Positions 32,707 through 40,143 of a DNA stretch of 64,000 nt are shown in pieces. Each line of letters begins with the position of its first letter. The first letter of the stretch is position 1. Under the pieces are notes generated by a model. The model was not told the DNA's origin. It did not search any database and worked only from the letters and a program-made list of their open reading frames with translations. A program made the position numbers and the translations under genes. The DNA comes from Microbacterium mitrae (lineage in GTDB: Bacteria > Actinomycetota > Actinomycetes > Actinomycetales > Microbacteriaceae), in the NCBI RefSeq assembly GCF_008017445.1, contig NZ_VRSW01000001.1:496001-560000 (forward strand), written 5' to 3'.

Positions 32707-33192
32707 TCAACGGAGGGGTTGGTAACCTCCGCGTGGTGCCGGATCGATTTCTACGCCGATACGGTCTTTGAAGCGAAGCGTTACCTTCTCGGCCAACGGC
32801 GAATAGCTGTACGGCATCACAATCCGGTCTTTGTGGATGCCGTCAATATCCCACAGAACGGTGACGCTCAGCGGTTGCAATTCGGCGAGAAACTGGCTCG
32901 TCTTGCCCGCGCGCTGCGGATCTTCGTCTTCCCACAGCTGAAACAGCTGTGCCGGCGCAGACTCCGGATTCTCCATCGCTTTCGTCAACGACTCTTCTGC
33001 CATCGCGTCGATGCGTTCCCACCCCAGAAGAATGTCGTCCAACTGTTCGAGCTGGCGCTCATCGAATCGCCCGGGATAGTCAAGCTCAAGCCGAAATGGC
33101 AGGGTTGAGCCGCCGATTTCTGCGGAGGTTTCGAAGATGGCGCCACCCGGCCCGCCGATGAGGTTGATCGCGCCAAGTACACGACTTTCCAT
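32707..33192 (-). CDS. Unknown acidic cytoplasmic protein, possible immunity partner
   Basis: A 161-residue soluble protein of mixed alpha/beta pattern: GGAIFETSAEIGGSTLPFRLELDYPGRF, then DDILLGWERIDAMAEESLTKAME, then LSVTVLWDIDGIHKDRIVMPYSYSPLAEKVTLRF. The layout resembles DUF2004/DUF6985-type proteins that are often found beside secreted toxins. It has no signal or membrane helix. It follows the large Ala-rich protein by 35 bases and belongs to a cassette interrupting the Tad genes. An upstream TTG would add five residues. Function unknown. Confidence 0.65.
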   Translation of the reverse strand: MESRVLGAINLIGGPGGAIFETSAEIGGSTLPFRLELDYPGRFDERQLEQLDDILLGWERIDAMAEESLTKAMENPESAPAQLFQLWEDEDPQRAGKTSQFLAELQPLSVTVLWDIDGIHKDRIVMPYSYSPLAEKVTLRFKDRIGVEIDPAPRGGYQPLR

Positions 33193-33227
33193 TAGCTCAC
33201 GTTCCAATCGTTGATGACGAGTGACGC

Positions 33228-34532
33228 TCAGGCGTCGCTTGTCAGAATCTCTGAGGCAGCGAGTTGTTCGACGGTTTGCCTGTTGGCAGCGTCGGTGTTG
33301 AAGTGGTTCTGCACCTCGGCATCGAACAGTTCTTTGCCGAGCGCGTATTCGTCCTTGGTTGACCTCAGCGCGTGCTCGGTGTCTGCGTACAGGCTTTGGG
33401 CATAGGAATGAGTGCCCGACGAGATGCGTGAGTCGCGAGGGGTGGGATCCGCTCCGGGGGGCGCTCCCAACGTCGAACTCGCCGCCTCCAGAGCCACGAT
33501 CACGCGTTGCATGTTGCTCGATACCACGTTGGTATGCTGTCGCACCATCACGATTTGATCGGCGAAGTTGGGGTCGGATGTCTTGATCCTGTAGTGATCG
33601 AGGTCAAATCCGCCGCGGTCCGCGTCTATCGCACTGAGCGCACCGCTCAGCATTTTCCTCACCTCAGCCTCTTGATCATTGATCGCCGTGCGAAGTGCTT
33701 CCAGCGCGTCCTCGAACGAAGACACAATCTCGTCATAGCTCGCGCCCTCGACAGATGCGTCGGCGTCGATTGCAGAGATTGCCGTGGTGGCAGCTGCCGA
33801 CAGCGTCACCATGGCGCCAACGAGCGGTGCCGCTGTTCCGGCGGTCGCAACTGTAGCAACGGCCGCCGCGACCGTTGCCACGACTCCCAGCGTGACTTTG
33901 AGCGAGGCCGCCGACCTGGAGTCTGCGTACTGCGCACACGCGGTCTTCGCGCTCTCGACGATGGTGAACGCGTCTTCCCGGATGCTGTTCCACATGCCCG
34001 ACTGCATCGTGTAGTTCATCTGCAGGATCGCGGCGGCCGCGCCGATGCTTTGGGCGACACCCTTGAACTGCGAATAGTACTTGTCGAGCATCGGCTCAAT
34101 AAACGAGGCCACCAGATTCTGCGTGAGCAGATCACCCGCCGTGTTTGACGCCGTCATGATCTCACCGTCGTCAGCGACAGAAGCGCCGCTCCCCGATGCG
34201 CCGAGCGTCGAGGCGGCAGTTGCCGTTGCCGACTTGTACGAGCTCGCGCCCGAGCCGTCAGGCAGGCCCTTCCACTTGTCGACAGCGTTGTCGATACGCG
34301 AGCGGATGCCGTCAAAAGAGATGCTGTCGGCCCAGGGATTGGGGCTTGTGACGCCTCCCCCACCCTCGCCACTCGCGTCGGGCCTGTCGTAGCTGTTGGG
34401 CGCCCATCCCCACTTCGAGTAGAACGCGTCTCCCGATGCAAGGTCGGGATAGAACCCGTCGTCAGCCATGTACGCGTCGATGGCGGCCCGCTTGAGCTGG
34501 CCAATCATGCTGTCGAGCTCTCCGTAGCCCAT
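33228..34532 (-). CDS. Unknown 434-residue protein with WXG-like N terminus and glycine-zipper-like core
   Basis: The ATG follows GGAGGGGG closely. Segments: helical N terminus (MGYGELDSMIGQLKRAAIDAYMADDGFYPD), Ser/Gly-rich middle, a long helical part, then a hydrophobic Ala/Val/Gly/Thr block (VTLGVVATVAAAVATVATAG and following, about residues 225-265) that could span or insert into membrane, and a coiled-coil-like C terminus. It has no signal peptide. This mix recalls secreted effectors of type VII-like systems, but no family was recognised. It is paired with the small acidic protein downstream and sits inside the Tad locus. Confidence 0.65.
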   Translation of the reverse strand: MGYGELDSMIGQLKRAAIDAYMADDGFYPDLASGDAFYSKWGWAPNSYDRPDASGEGGGGVTSPNPWADSISFDGIRSRIDNAVDKWKGLPDGSGASSYKSATATAASTLGASGSGASVADDGEIMTASNTAGDLLTQNLVASFIEPMLDKYYSQFKGVAQSIGAAAAILQMNYTMQSGMWNSIREDAFTIVESAKTACAQYADSRSAASLKVTLGVVATVAAAVATVATAGTAAPLVGAMVTLSAAATTAISAIDADASVEGASYDEIVSSFEDALEALRTAINDQEAEVRKMLSGALSAIDADRGGFDLDHYRIKTSDPNFADQIVMVRQHTNVVSSNMQRVIVALEAASSTLGAPPGADPTPRDSRISSGTHSYAQSLYADTEHALRSTKDEYALGKELFDAEVQNHFNTDAANRQTVEQLAASEILTSDA

Positions 34533-34759
34533 GTAAACGCCCCCTCCGTGTCGCCCGCGAATGCGCGCGCGTTGTCTTGATGCTCCACTGCGATGGGCAC
34601 CGACCTCACTCTCGCACAAATTCCCCAGAATCCGCCGCCCCGGTTCCCGGGATTGCGGGAATTCCCAGCCGACCCGAGCACGATTCTGTGGGAGCTCGGT
34701 CCGTAGATGCCGCTACATCCGGTTCGGCTACACTCGCAGAAGCTCAACGGGAGGAAATG

Positions 34760-35299
34760 ATGAGTTGGGATGTAGAGCGCGCGTCATCGCCACGCCGTAC
34801 CGCTAGCGTTACGCTGTCGATCGTGGGGCTCGTGACCCTCGTTGGGGGCTGGTTGTTGCACCTGCCCTTCTGGGCAGCATTCGGCCTCCCACTGATCCTC
34901 GCGGCCGTCGCAGTCGTTCTCGCCGTCGCGGCTCGAAAAGATGGCCAGCGACGCCCAACGGCGATCGTCGTATCGATCGTGACCCTCGTGGCCGTGGTTG
35001 CCAGCCTTGCGATCTCGTTCGCTACAGGTTCCGGGTCACAGGCCACGTACCAGCTCACCGTCACGTCAACGGCGGAAATCGACGTTGTGATCAAGGACGG
35101 CACAAAACTCACCGAAGAGCGCTGGGCATCAGGCAAGACAATCACCCTGATGTCCGATGCTCAAGTGGTTTCGATCGGGGCGCAGACGACGGACCCCACT
35201 GTCGTCATTTCGTGTGAGCTCAGCCGAGACGGCAGTGTCGTTGCAACCGACGAGCGCGCCGGCTCTGTGAACTGCAGCTACGTCAAGGGCAGCAACTAG
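34760..35299 (+). CDS. Membrane protein with DUF4190-like spans and MmpS-like C-terminal domain
   Basis: A 179-residue protein: N-terminal basic stretch, three hydrophobic segments (SIVGLVTLVGGWLL; LPLILAAVAVVLAVAARK; AIVVSIVTLVAVVASLAISF), then an external beta-rich domain (YQLTVTSTAEIDVVIKDGTKL...TVVISCELSRDG...GSVNCSY) with two Cys. The second of two consecutive ATGs fits the GGGAGGA site better. It is the only plus-strand gene within the otherwise minus-strand Tad region, supporting an insertion there. MmpS similarity is by impression only. Confidence 0.7.
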   Translation: MSWDVERASSPRRTASVTLSIVGLVTLVGGWLLHLPFWAAFGLPLILAAVAVVLAVAARKDGQRRPTAIVVSIVTLVAVVASLAISFATGSGSQATYQLTVTSTAEIDVVIKDGTKLTEERWASGKTITLMSDAQVVSIGAQTTDPTVVISCELSRDGSVVATDERAGSVNCSYVKGSN

Positions 35300-35356
35300 C
35301 GACACCGGCTCCCCACCGCCGCTGGGCCACCACCCCCTCTCAACGCGGCCAGCAAA

Positions 35357-36304
35357 CTACGAGAACCCCGTTCCCAGCAGCGCGATCCCCGGGAAGACGG
35401 CGATCACCACCGACAGGGGCAAGATCAAGAACACGAGCGGAACCAGCATCAAGACTTCGTTTTGACCGGCTTTTTCCAGCAGTGTGCGTTTGTGATCGTC
35501 GCGCGCATCGGCGGCTTGATCCTTAAGCACCGCGGCGAGCGGAGCACCACGCTCCAGCGCCGCCACGAGGTGATCGACGGCGCGTTGAACGCCAGGAACA
35601 TCAACGCGCGCGGAGAACGCCGCGAGCGCGTCGGCAAGGGGTGAACCGGTTCCGACGGCAAGGACAACGCGGCGTAACTCCGCGGAAAGATCGCCGACGC
35701 CCACGTTTGCCGTGCGGCGGATCGCATCAAGCAGGCCCTCGCCGGCGGAGAGACACAGCGCCAAGAACTCCAACACGGTAGGCAATTCGTCGCTGATGCG
35801 TGCCCGGCGCCGCGTCACCGCACGGGAGAGGGTGAACTCCATCGCGATGCCCGCAGCTCCCGCCGTCAGCAGCGGCAGAATCACGACCGCAGGGGACGGA
35901 TTGCCAGCCACGCGCACCGCAACCGCCAGCACGGCGCCGACGAGCGCCGCGCCCAGCGCAATACCAAGCTGACGCTCACGGTACTGCGCGGCAGTGAACC
36001 CCCACCCGGCGCGCGCCAAACGCGCGGTAAGCGCATCGGAGACACCCCAAACCCGTGAAATCGCCGCGACAAAGGCACGCCACAACCGCGCAAAACCGCG
36101 AACGATAAACGCGGCAGGATCGGCTGGCGCCACCGTCGGCAGTGAAGAACCGTGCGGATCAGACACGTCACGAACGTATGGCGCCACGCGCCGCACCAGT
36201 GGTTCCGCACCCCAACGCGGCAACGCGGCAAGCAGGCTCCACAGTCCGATGCCGAGCGCTCCCCCGAGAAGCACGGCGACGGCAATGTTCATCGCAACGC
36301 TCAT
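35357..36304 (-). CDS. Tad pilus inner-membrane platform protein TadC-like
   Basis: A 315-residue type II secretion F-domain protein with spans at both ends (MSVAMNIAVAVLLGGALGIGLW; NEVLMLVPLVFLILPLSVVIAVFPG). The central T2SSF region reads ISDELPTVLEFLALCLSAGEGLLDAIRRTA, with LAAVLKDQAADARDDHKRTLLEKAGQ near the end. Its ATG overlaps the tadB stop (ATGA). TadB/TadC form the platform on which the TadA motor works. Upstream in-frame extension overlaps tadB and is ignored. Confidence 0.88.
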   Translation of the reverse strand: MSVAMNIAVAVLLGGALGIGLWSLLAALPRWGAEPLVRRVAPYVRDVSDPHGSSLPTVAPADPAAFIVRGFARLWRAFVAAISRVWGVSDALTARLARAGWGFTAAQYRERQLGIALGAALVGAVLAVAVRVAGNPSPAVVILPLLTAGAAGIAMEFTLSRAVTRRRARISDELPTVLEFLALCLSAGEGLLDAIRRTANVGVGDLSAELRRVVLAVGTGSPLADALAAFSARVDVPGVQRAVDHLVAALERGAPLAAVLKDQAADARDDHKRTLLEKAGQNEVLMLVPLVFLILPLSVVIAVFPGIALLGTGFS

Positions 36305-37164
36305 GATCCAAACCACCGCCGTGGTTCCGGCAGCCGCCCGATACGGCTCATGAGACGGTAGGCGACCACCGAGATGATCGCGGTCGCGACGATCAACACG
36401 AAGCCCCCGGGGCTCGCGTACGCGCGCGCCGCCTCCGGGCGCAGACTCAGCAGGCCGAGAATCGCCCACGGTGCGATCACCGCAATAATCGCCGCGGCGC
36501 GCACCCACGACTGCTTCGCGGCCACCTCGCCGCGCGCCGCGACGTCGGCGCGCACGGCCGCCGACAGCGCGCGCAACACCTGCGGCAACTCGGTACCACC
36601 GACCTGCCGCGCCATGCGCAGGGTCTCAATGATTCGGTCGGCAGTCGCGTCAGCAAGCTCGTCCTTGAGCCGAGAAATGCTGCTGTCAAAGTGGCCGGAG
36701 GCGGCGAAATCTGCACGGAACCGTTGAAAACTGGGGCGGAGAAGTTCGGGCCCCACATCGGCAAGACTCGCGACGGACTCTGGCAGGCTCATACCCGAGC
36801 GGGTTGAGGCAACGAGAAGGTCGCACACATCGGGCCAGAGCGCTCGGCGTGACTGCAGGCGCCGCTGTCGCGCGCCGCGAAGAATCATGATCGGCGCGGC
36901 CAGACCGGCGACCGCCGCAACAAGCGCCACCACCGGGAGGCGTGTCATCACCAGCGCGAGCGCGCCCGCCACCAGGGCACTCGCCAGGCTCAACAGCACA
37001 ATCAGCGGTGCGCTCAATCGTGGGGCACCCGCCTCGGCCGCGAGCGCGTCGAGACGGCTCGCGCGATGCGGCCGCACGCGAGGCTGTGTGCCCGCAGGCC
37101 ACAGCCAGGGCGACGCCGCCAGCACGAGCCCGGCGCCGAGAACCAAACCCCACAGCCAGGTCAC
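36301..37164 (-). CDS. Tad pilus inner-membrane platform protein TadB-like
   Basis: A 287-residue F-domain protein. An N-terminal span and second span pair (LSAPLIVLLSLASALVAGALALVMTRLPVVALVAAVAGL) precede the cytoplasmic domain LWPDVCDLLVASTRSGMSLPESVASLA, RMARQVGGTELPQVLRALSAAVRADVAARGEVAAKQSW, and two C-terminal spans. The GTG start overlaps the tadA stop by four bases. It is translated together with tadA and tadC. Confidence 0.88.
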   Translation of the reverse strand: MTWLWGLVLGAGLVLAASPWLWPAGTQPRVRPHRASRLDALAAEAGAPRLSAPLIVLLSLASALVAGALALVMTRLPVVALVAAVAGLAAPIMILRGARQRRLQSRRALWPDVCDLLVASTRSGMSLPESVASLADVGPELLRPSFQRFRADFAASGHFDSSISRLKDELADATADRIIETLRMARQVGGTELPQVLRALSAAVRADVAARGEVAAKQSWVRAAAIIAVIAPWAILGLLSLRPEAARAYASPGGFVLIVATAIISVVAYRLMSRIGRLPEPRRWFGS

Positions 37165-38282
37165 GGCGCACTCCGGTAGAGCGACTTCGACACGATTCGC
37201 TCGCCATCAACGCCCGAGGGCGCGAGAATTTCGGCAACGCGGCGGGAACCATCGGCCTGGCGAACGCAGTGAATGACGAGATCGACGCTTGCAGCAAGCA
37301 TCGGCATGACGAAGCTGCGCTCGACGTTGCGACCGGCGAGCATCGTGAGCGCGGCCAGCTTGTTGAGTGCCTCGTCGGCCGAATTGGCGTGAACAGTGCA
37401 GGCGCCTGGGACTCCCGTGTTGAGGGCTAGCAGCAGATCAAGGGCCTCAGCGTCACGCACCTCGCCGACCACGATGCGGTCGGGGCGCATGCGCAATGAT
37501 TCCTTCACGAGACGGCGCAGCGTGACCTCACCCGTGCCCTCAAGGCTGGGCTGGCGCCCTTGCATCGCGACAACATCGGGGGCATCGATCGCGAGTTCGA
37601 ACGTCTCCTCAACGGTGATGATGCGGTGCTCCGGTGGGCACGCATCAATCAGCGCACCGAGCATCGTCGTCTTTCCCGCGTGTGTCGGCCCCGAAACGAT
37701 GACAGAAGCCCCCTCGCGCATCGCTTTGGCGAGACGTCGCGCCACATCTTTCGGCAGCGAGCCCGTCTCAACCAATCCGTCAAGCGTGCGATACCGGCTC
37801 AGGAACTTGCGAACGTTGACCGACCAGTGCTTGCGCGTGATGTCTGGAATCACCACGTGTACGCGCGCGTCGGGCAGCGAGGCGTCAACAAACGGCTGTG
37901 AAAGATCAACGCGCCGCCCGGTGGCCTGTAGCATGCGCTCCACGATGTCGCGCACCTCGGTTTCTGTCAGCTCCAGATCGAGCCGCGTCGGGGTTCCGTT
38001 GCGCGCCACGAAAATGTGCGAGGGCGAGTTGATCCAGATTTCTTCAATCTCGGGATCATCAAAATACGGCTGCAGCGGACCGAAGCCACTCACCACCGCG
38101 AGCACCTCTCGAATCGCGCGGGCCTCGTCATCCAGCACCCGCCAGCCGCGCGCCGGAGCGACATCGTTATGCCAACGCACCTCATCACGGGCAATATCGC
38201 TGGCGCGCTGCGGGTCTTCTGCGGGGTTTGACTGCTCACTGCGCAATCGATCGCGCACCCGCTCTGCCACCGTCGCCGTCAC
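37161..38282 (-). CDS. tadA: Tad/CpaF-type secretion ATPase TadA
   Basis: Hexameric motor for Flp-type pilus assembly. Motifs: N-terminal domain GFGPLQPYFDDPEIEEIWINSP, Walker A SGPTHAGKTTMLGAL (about residue 185), Asp box IITVEETFEL, Walker B LRMRPDRIVVGEVRDAEALDLL, and His box CTVHANSADEAL. The start is uncertain: the open frame extends upstream across tRNA-Leu on the opposite strand, which cannot be coding. The GTG chosen gives 373 residues (VTATVAERVRDRLRS); another GTG lies three codons earlier. It is the first gene of the cluster; no TadZ/CpaE or prepilin peptidase is visible upstream. Confidence 0.9.
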   Translation of the reverse strand: MTATVAERVRDRLRSEQSNPAEDPQRASDIARDEVRWHNDVAPARGWRVLDDEARAIREVLAVVSGFGPLQPYFDDPEIEEIWINSPSHIFVARNGTPTRLDLELTETEVRDIVERMLQATGRRVDLSQPFVDASLPDARVHVVIPDITRKHWSVNVRKFLSRYRTLDGLVETGSLPKDVARRLAKAMREGASVIVSGPTHAGKTTMLGALIDACPPEHRIITVEETFELAIDAPDVVAMQGRQPSLEGTGEVTLRRLVKESLRMRPDRIVVGEVRDAEALDLLLALNTGVPGACTVHANSADEALNKLAALTMLAGRNVERSFVMPMLAASVDLVIHCVRQADGSRRVAEILAPSGVDGERIVSKSLYRSAP

Positions 38283-38424
38283 ACTGCTCACGCGAGCATC
38301 ATTGCTTGCCAGCCACCCGACCCGCGCAAATTTTCCACAGGGTGATGCCGCGCCCACACCCGCCGCCAGCGAGCGGCCATCGCCGTGCAAAAATCTCTCC
38401 GTACACCCCATAGAATGGTGGCAC

Positions 38425-38506
38425 GCGGGAGTGGTGAAATTGGCAGACACGCAGGATTTAGGTTCCTGTGCCTCACGGCGTGTGGGTTCAAGTCCCACCT
38501 TCCGCA
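38425..38506 (+). tRNA. tRNA-Leu (anticodon TAG)
   Basis: Class II tRNA of 82 bases: acceptor GCGGGAG / CTTCCGC, anticodon stem CAGGA-TTTAGGT-TCCTG with anticodon TAG at 38459-38461, a short variable arm TGCCTCACGGC, T arm GTGGG-TTCAAGT-CCCAC, and discriminator A. CCA is not encoded. It reads CUA and possibly other CUN codons. Confidence 0.95.
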
Positions 38507-38551
38507 CAATTGCAAATCGGCCCTTGCCTACAGAATGACGACAGGAATCCG

Positions 38552-39271
38552 GTGCACGAACTTTCTCTCATCCCCTGGCTCGACCCGGCGCTGATCATCA
38601 CGAATTCGCAGCCGTGGGCCCTGCTGGTGGTGTGCTTCATCGTGTTCGCCGAGACCGGTCTGCTGGTCGGCTTTCTGCTGCCGGGTGACACCCTGCTCAT
38701 CATGGCGGGCTTGCTCTCACACACCAGCGCCGTCGCCCCCAACGGCGTCTTCGGCATCAGCGTGTGGTGGGTCGCACTCCTCATCGGGCTCTCCGCCTTT
38801 ATCGGCGGCGAAGTGGGCTACCTCATCGGGCACAAGGGCGGCCCCACGATCTTTGAACGCAAAGAATCTGGCCTGTTCAGTAAGAAAAACGTCGAACGCA
38901 CCAATGCGTTCTTCGAACGCTTCGGCGGACTCACCGTGATTGTCGCGCGCTGGGTACCGGTGGTGCGCACGTTTGCTCCGGTCGCGGCCGGCGTCGGCCA
39001 CATGCCGTGGCACCGCTACACGCTCTACAACTTCATCGGTGCGGTGCTGTGGGGCTTCGGTCTCACGATGCTCGGCTACGGCATCGGCTTTGTGCCCGGG
39101 CTCGGCGACTTCGTCACCGAATACATCGACGTGATTCTGCTCGGAGCCGTCGCCGCCACCGTCATCGTCACCGCCTGGCACTACTTCTCCGAGCGCCGCA
39201 AAGCCGCCAAGGAGCGCGCCGCCGAGGCCGCTGAAGCAGCAGCAGACGGAACCACCACAGTCGCCGAGTAA
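38552..39271 (+). CDS. DedA family (SNARE-associated/VTT) membrane protein
   Basis: A 239-residue DedA protein. Landmarks: FAETGLLVGFLLPGDTLLIMAGLL (about residue 30), the re-entrant loop GGEVGYLIGHKGG, FFERFGGLTVIVARWVPVVRTFAPVAAGVGHMPWHRYTLYNFIGAVLWG with the conserved Arg and Gly residues. The family is linked to undecaprenyl-phosphate or phospholipid flipping and proton-dependent membrane homeostasis. The GTG has AGGAAT upstream. A Lys/Ala/Glu tail follows the last span. Confidence 0.92.
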   Translation: MHELSLIPWLDPALIITNSQPWALLVVCFIVFAETGLLVGFLLPGDTLLIMAGLLSHTSAVAPNGVFGISVWWVALLIGLSAFIGGEVGYLIGHKGGPTIFERKESGLFSKKNVERTNAFFERFGGLTVIVARWVPVVRTFAPVAAGVGHMPWHRYTLYNFIGAVLWGFGLTMLGYGIGFVPGLGDFVTEYIDVILLGAVAATVIVTAWHYFSERRKAAKERAAEAAEAAADGTTTVAE

Positions 39272-39297
39272 GTCAGGTTGCGTGGCAACCGCCCGCG

Positions 39298-40128
39298 TCA
39301 GCTTGCCGCTGACTTCTTGCCCGTTGGTTCCGCGGCCTCTTCGCGGGCAGCGCGCGTGCGCTCCACGCTCGCTCGCAGCGCCTCCATCAGGTCGATGATT
39401 TCGCCGCCGGTATGCTCCTGCACACCGAACGTCGCGTCGGTATCGACGGCGTCGCCCGATTCGAGCTTCGCCTCAATCAACGTGCGCAACTCTTTCTGAT
39501 ACTCGTCGACGTACTCCTCGGGTTGAAAGTCAGCCGAAAAGCCGTCAACCAGCGAGGCCGAAAGTTCCAACTCTTTGTCGGAGATCTTCACCTCGTCGTT
39601 AAGCGAGGGAAAAGACACCTCACGCACCTCGTCTGCCCACAGCAGGGTCTGCAACATCAGCACATCGCCACGCACCCGTAGTGCCGCAAGCCGGGTCTTT
39701 TGCCGCAGCGTAAAGCGCACGATCGCCGTGCGGTCGGTGCGTTTCAGGGTTTCGCGCAGCAGCACATAGGCCTTCGGCGAGGCAGAGTCCGGCTCCAGAT
39801 AGTAGGGCCGATCAAACGTCACCGGGTCGACCTGATCGCTCGGGACAAACTCCAACACATCGATTTCGCGCGACTTCTCGGCCGGTAGCGACGCGAGGTC
39901 AGCCTTGGTCAGCACCACGGTCTGCTCGCCGTCATCGTAGGCACGATCAATATCGGCGTAGGGCACCACCTCGCCATCAAGCTCGCAGACGCGCTGGTAG
40001 CGAATGCGCCCGCCGTCGGCCGAGTGCACTTGATGCAAAGACACGTCGTGGTCTTCCGTCGCCGAATATACCTTCACCGGCACATTCACCAGACCGAAGG
40101 TAATCGCACCTTTAAAAATCGACCTCAT
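39298..40128 (-). CDS. ku: NHEJ protein Ku
   Basis: A 276-residue bacterial Ku that binds double-strand break ends and recruits LigD. The core starts MRSIFKGAITFGLVNVPVKVYSATEDHDVSLHQVH and continues with RIRYQRVCELDGEVVPY, FDRPYYLEPD and FTLRQKTRLAALR. The C-terminal part is Glu/Ala/Lys-rich with a short basic end (GKKSAAS). It is divergent from ligD with a 15-base gap between start codons, so the two share one promoter region. Neither start has a good ribosome site, which suggests leaderless mRNAs. Longer upstream readings run into ligD. Confidence 0.96.
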   Translation of the reverse strand: MRSIFKGAITFGLVNVPVKVYSATEDHDVSLHQVHSADGGRIRYQRVCELDGEVVPYADIDRAYDDGEQTVVLTKADLASLPAEKSREIDVLEFVPSDQVDPVTFDRPYYLEPDSASPKAYVLLRETLKRTDRTAIVRFTLRQKTRLAALRVRGDVLMLQTLLWADEVREVSFPSLNDEVKISDKELELSASLVDGFSADFQPEEYVDEYQKELRTLIEAKLESGDAVDTDATFGVQEHTGGEIIDLMEALRASVERTRAAREEAAEPTGKKSAAS

Positions 40129-40143
40129 GCCATAAGTACACAC

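Noticed and set aside
38283..38507. N-terminal extension of TadA
   Set aside because: The upstream part of the open frame is the antisense of tRNA-Leu, so it cannot be coding; a GTG downstream is preferred.
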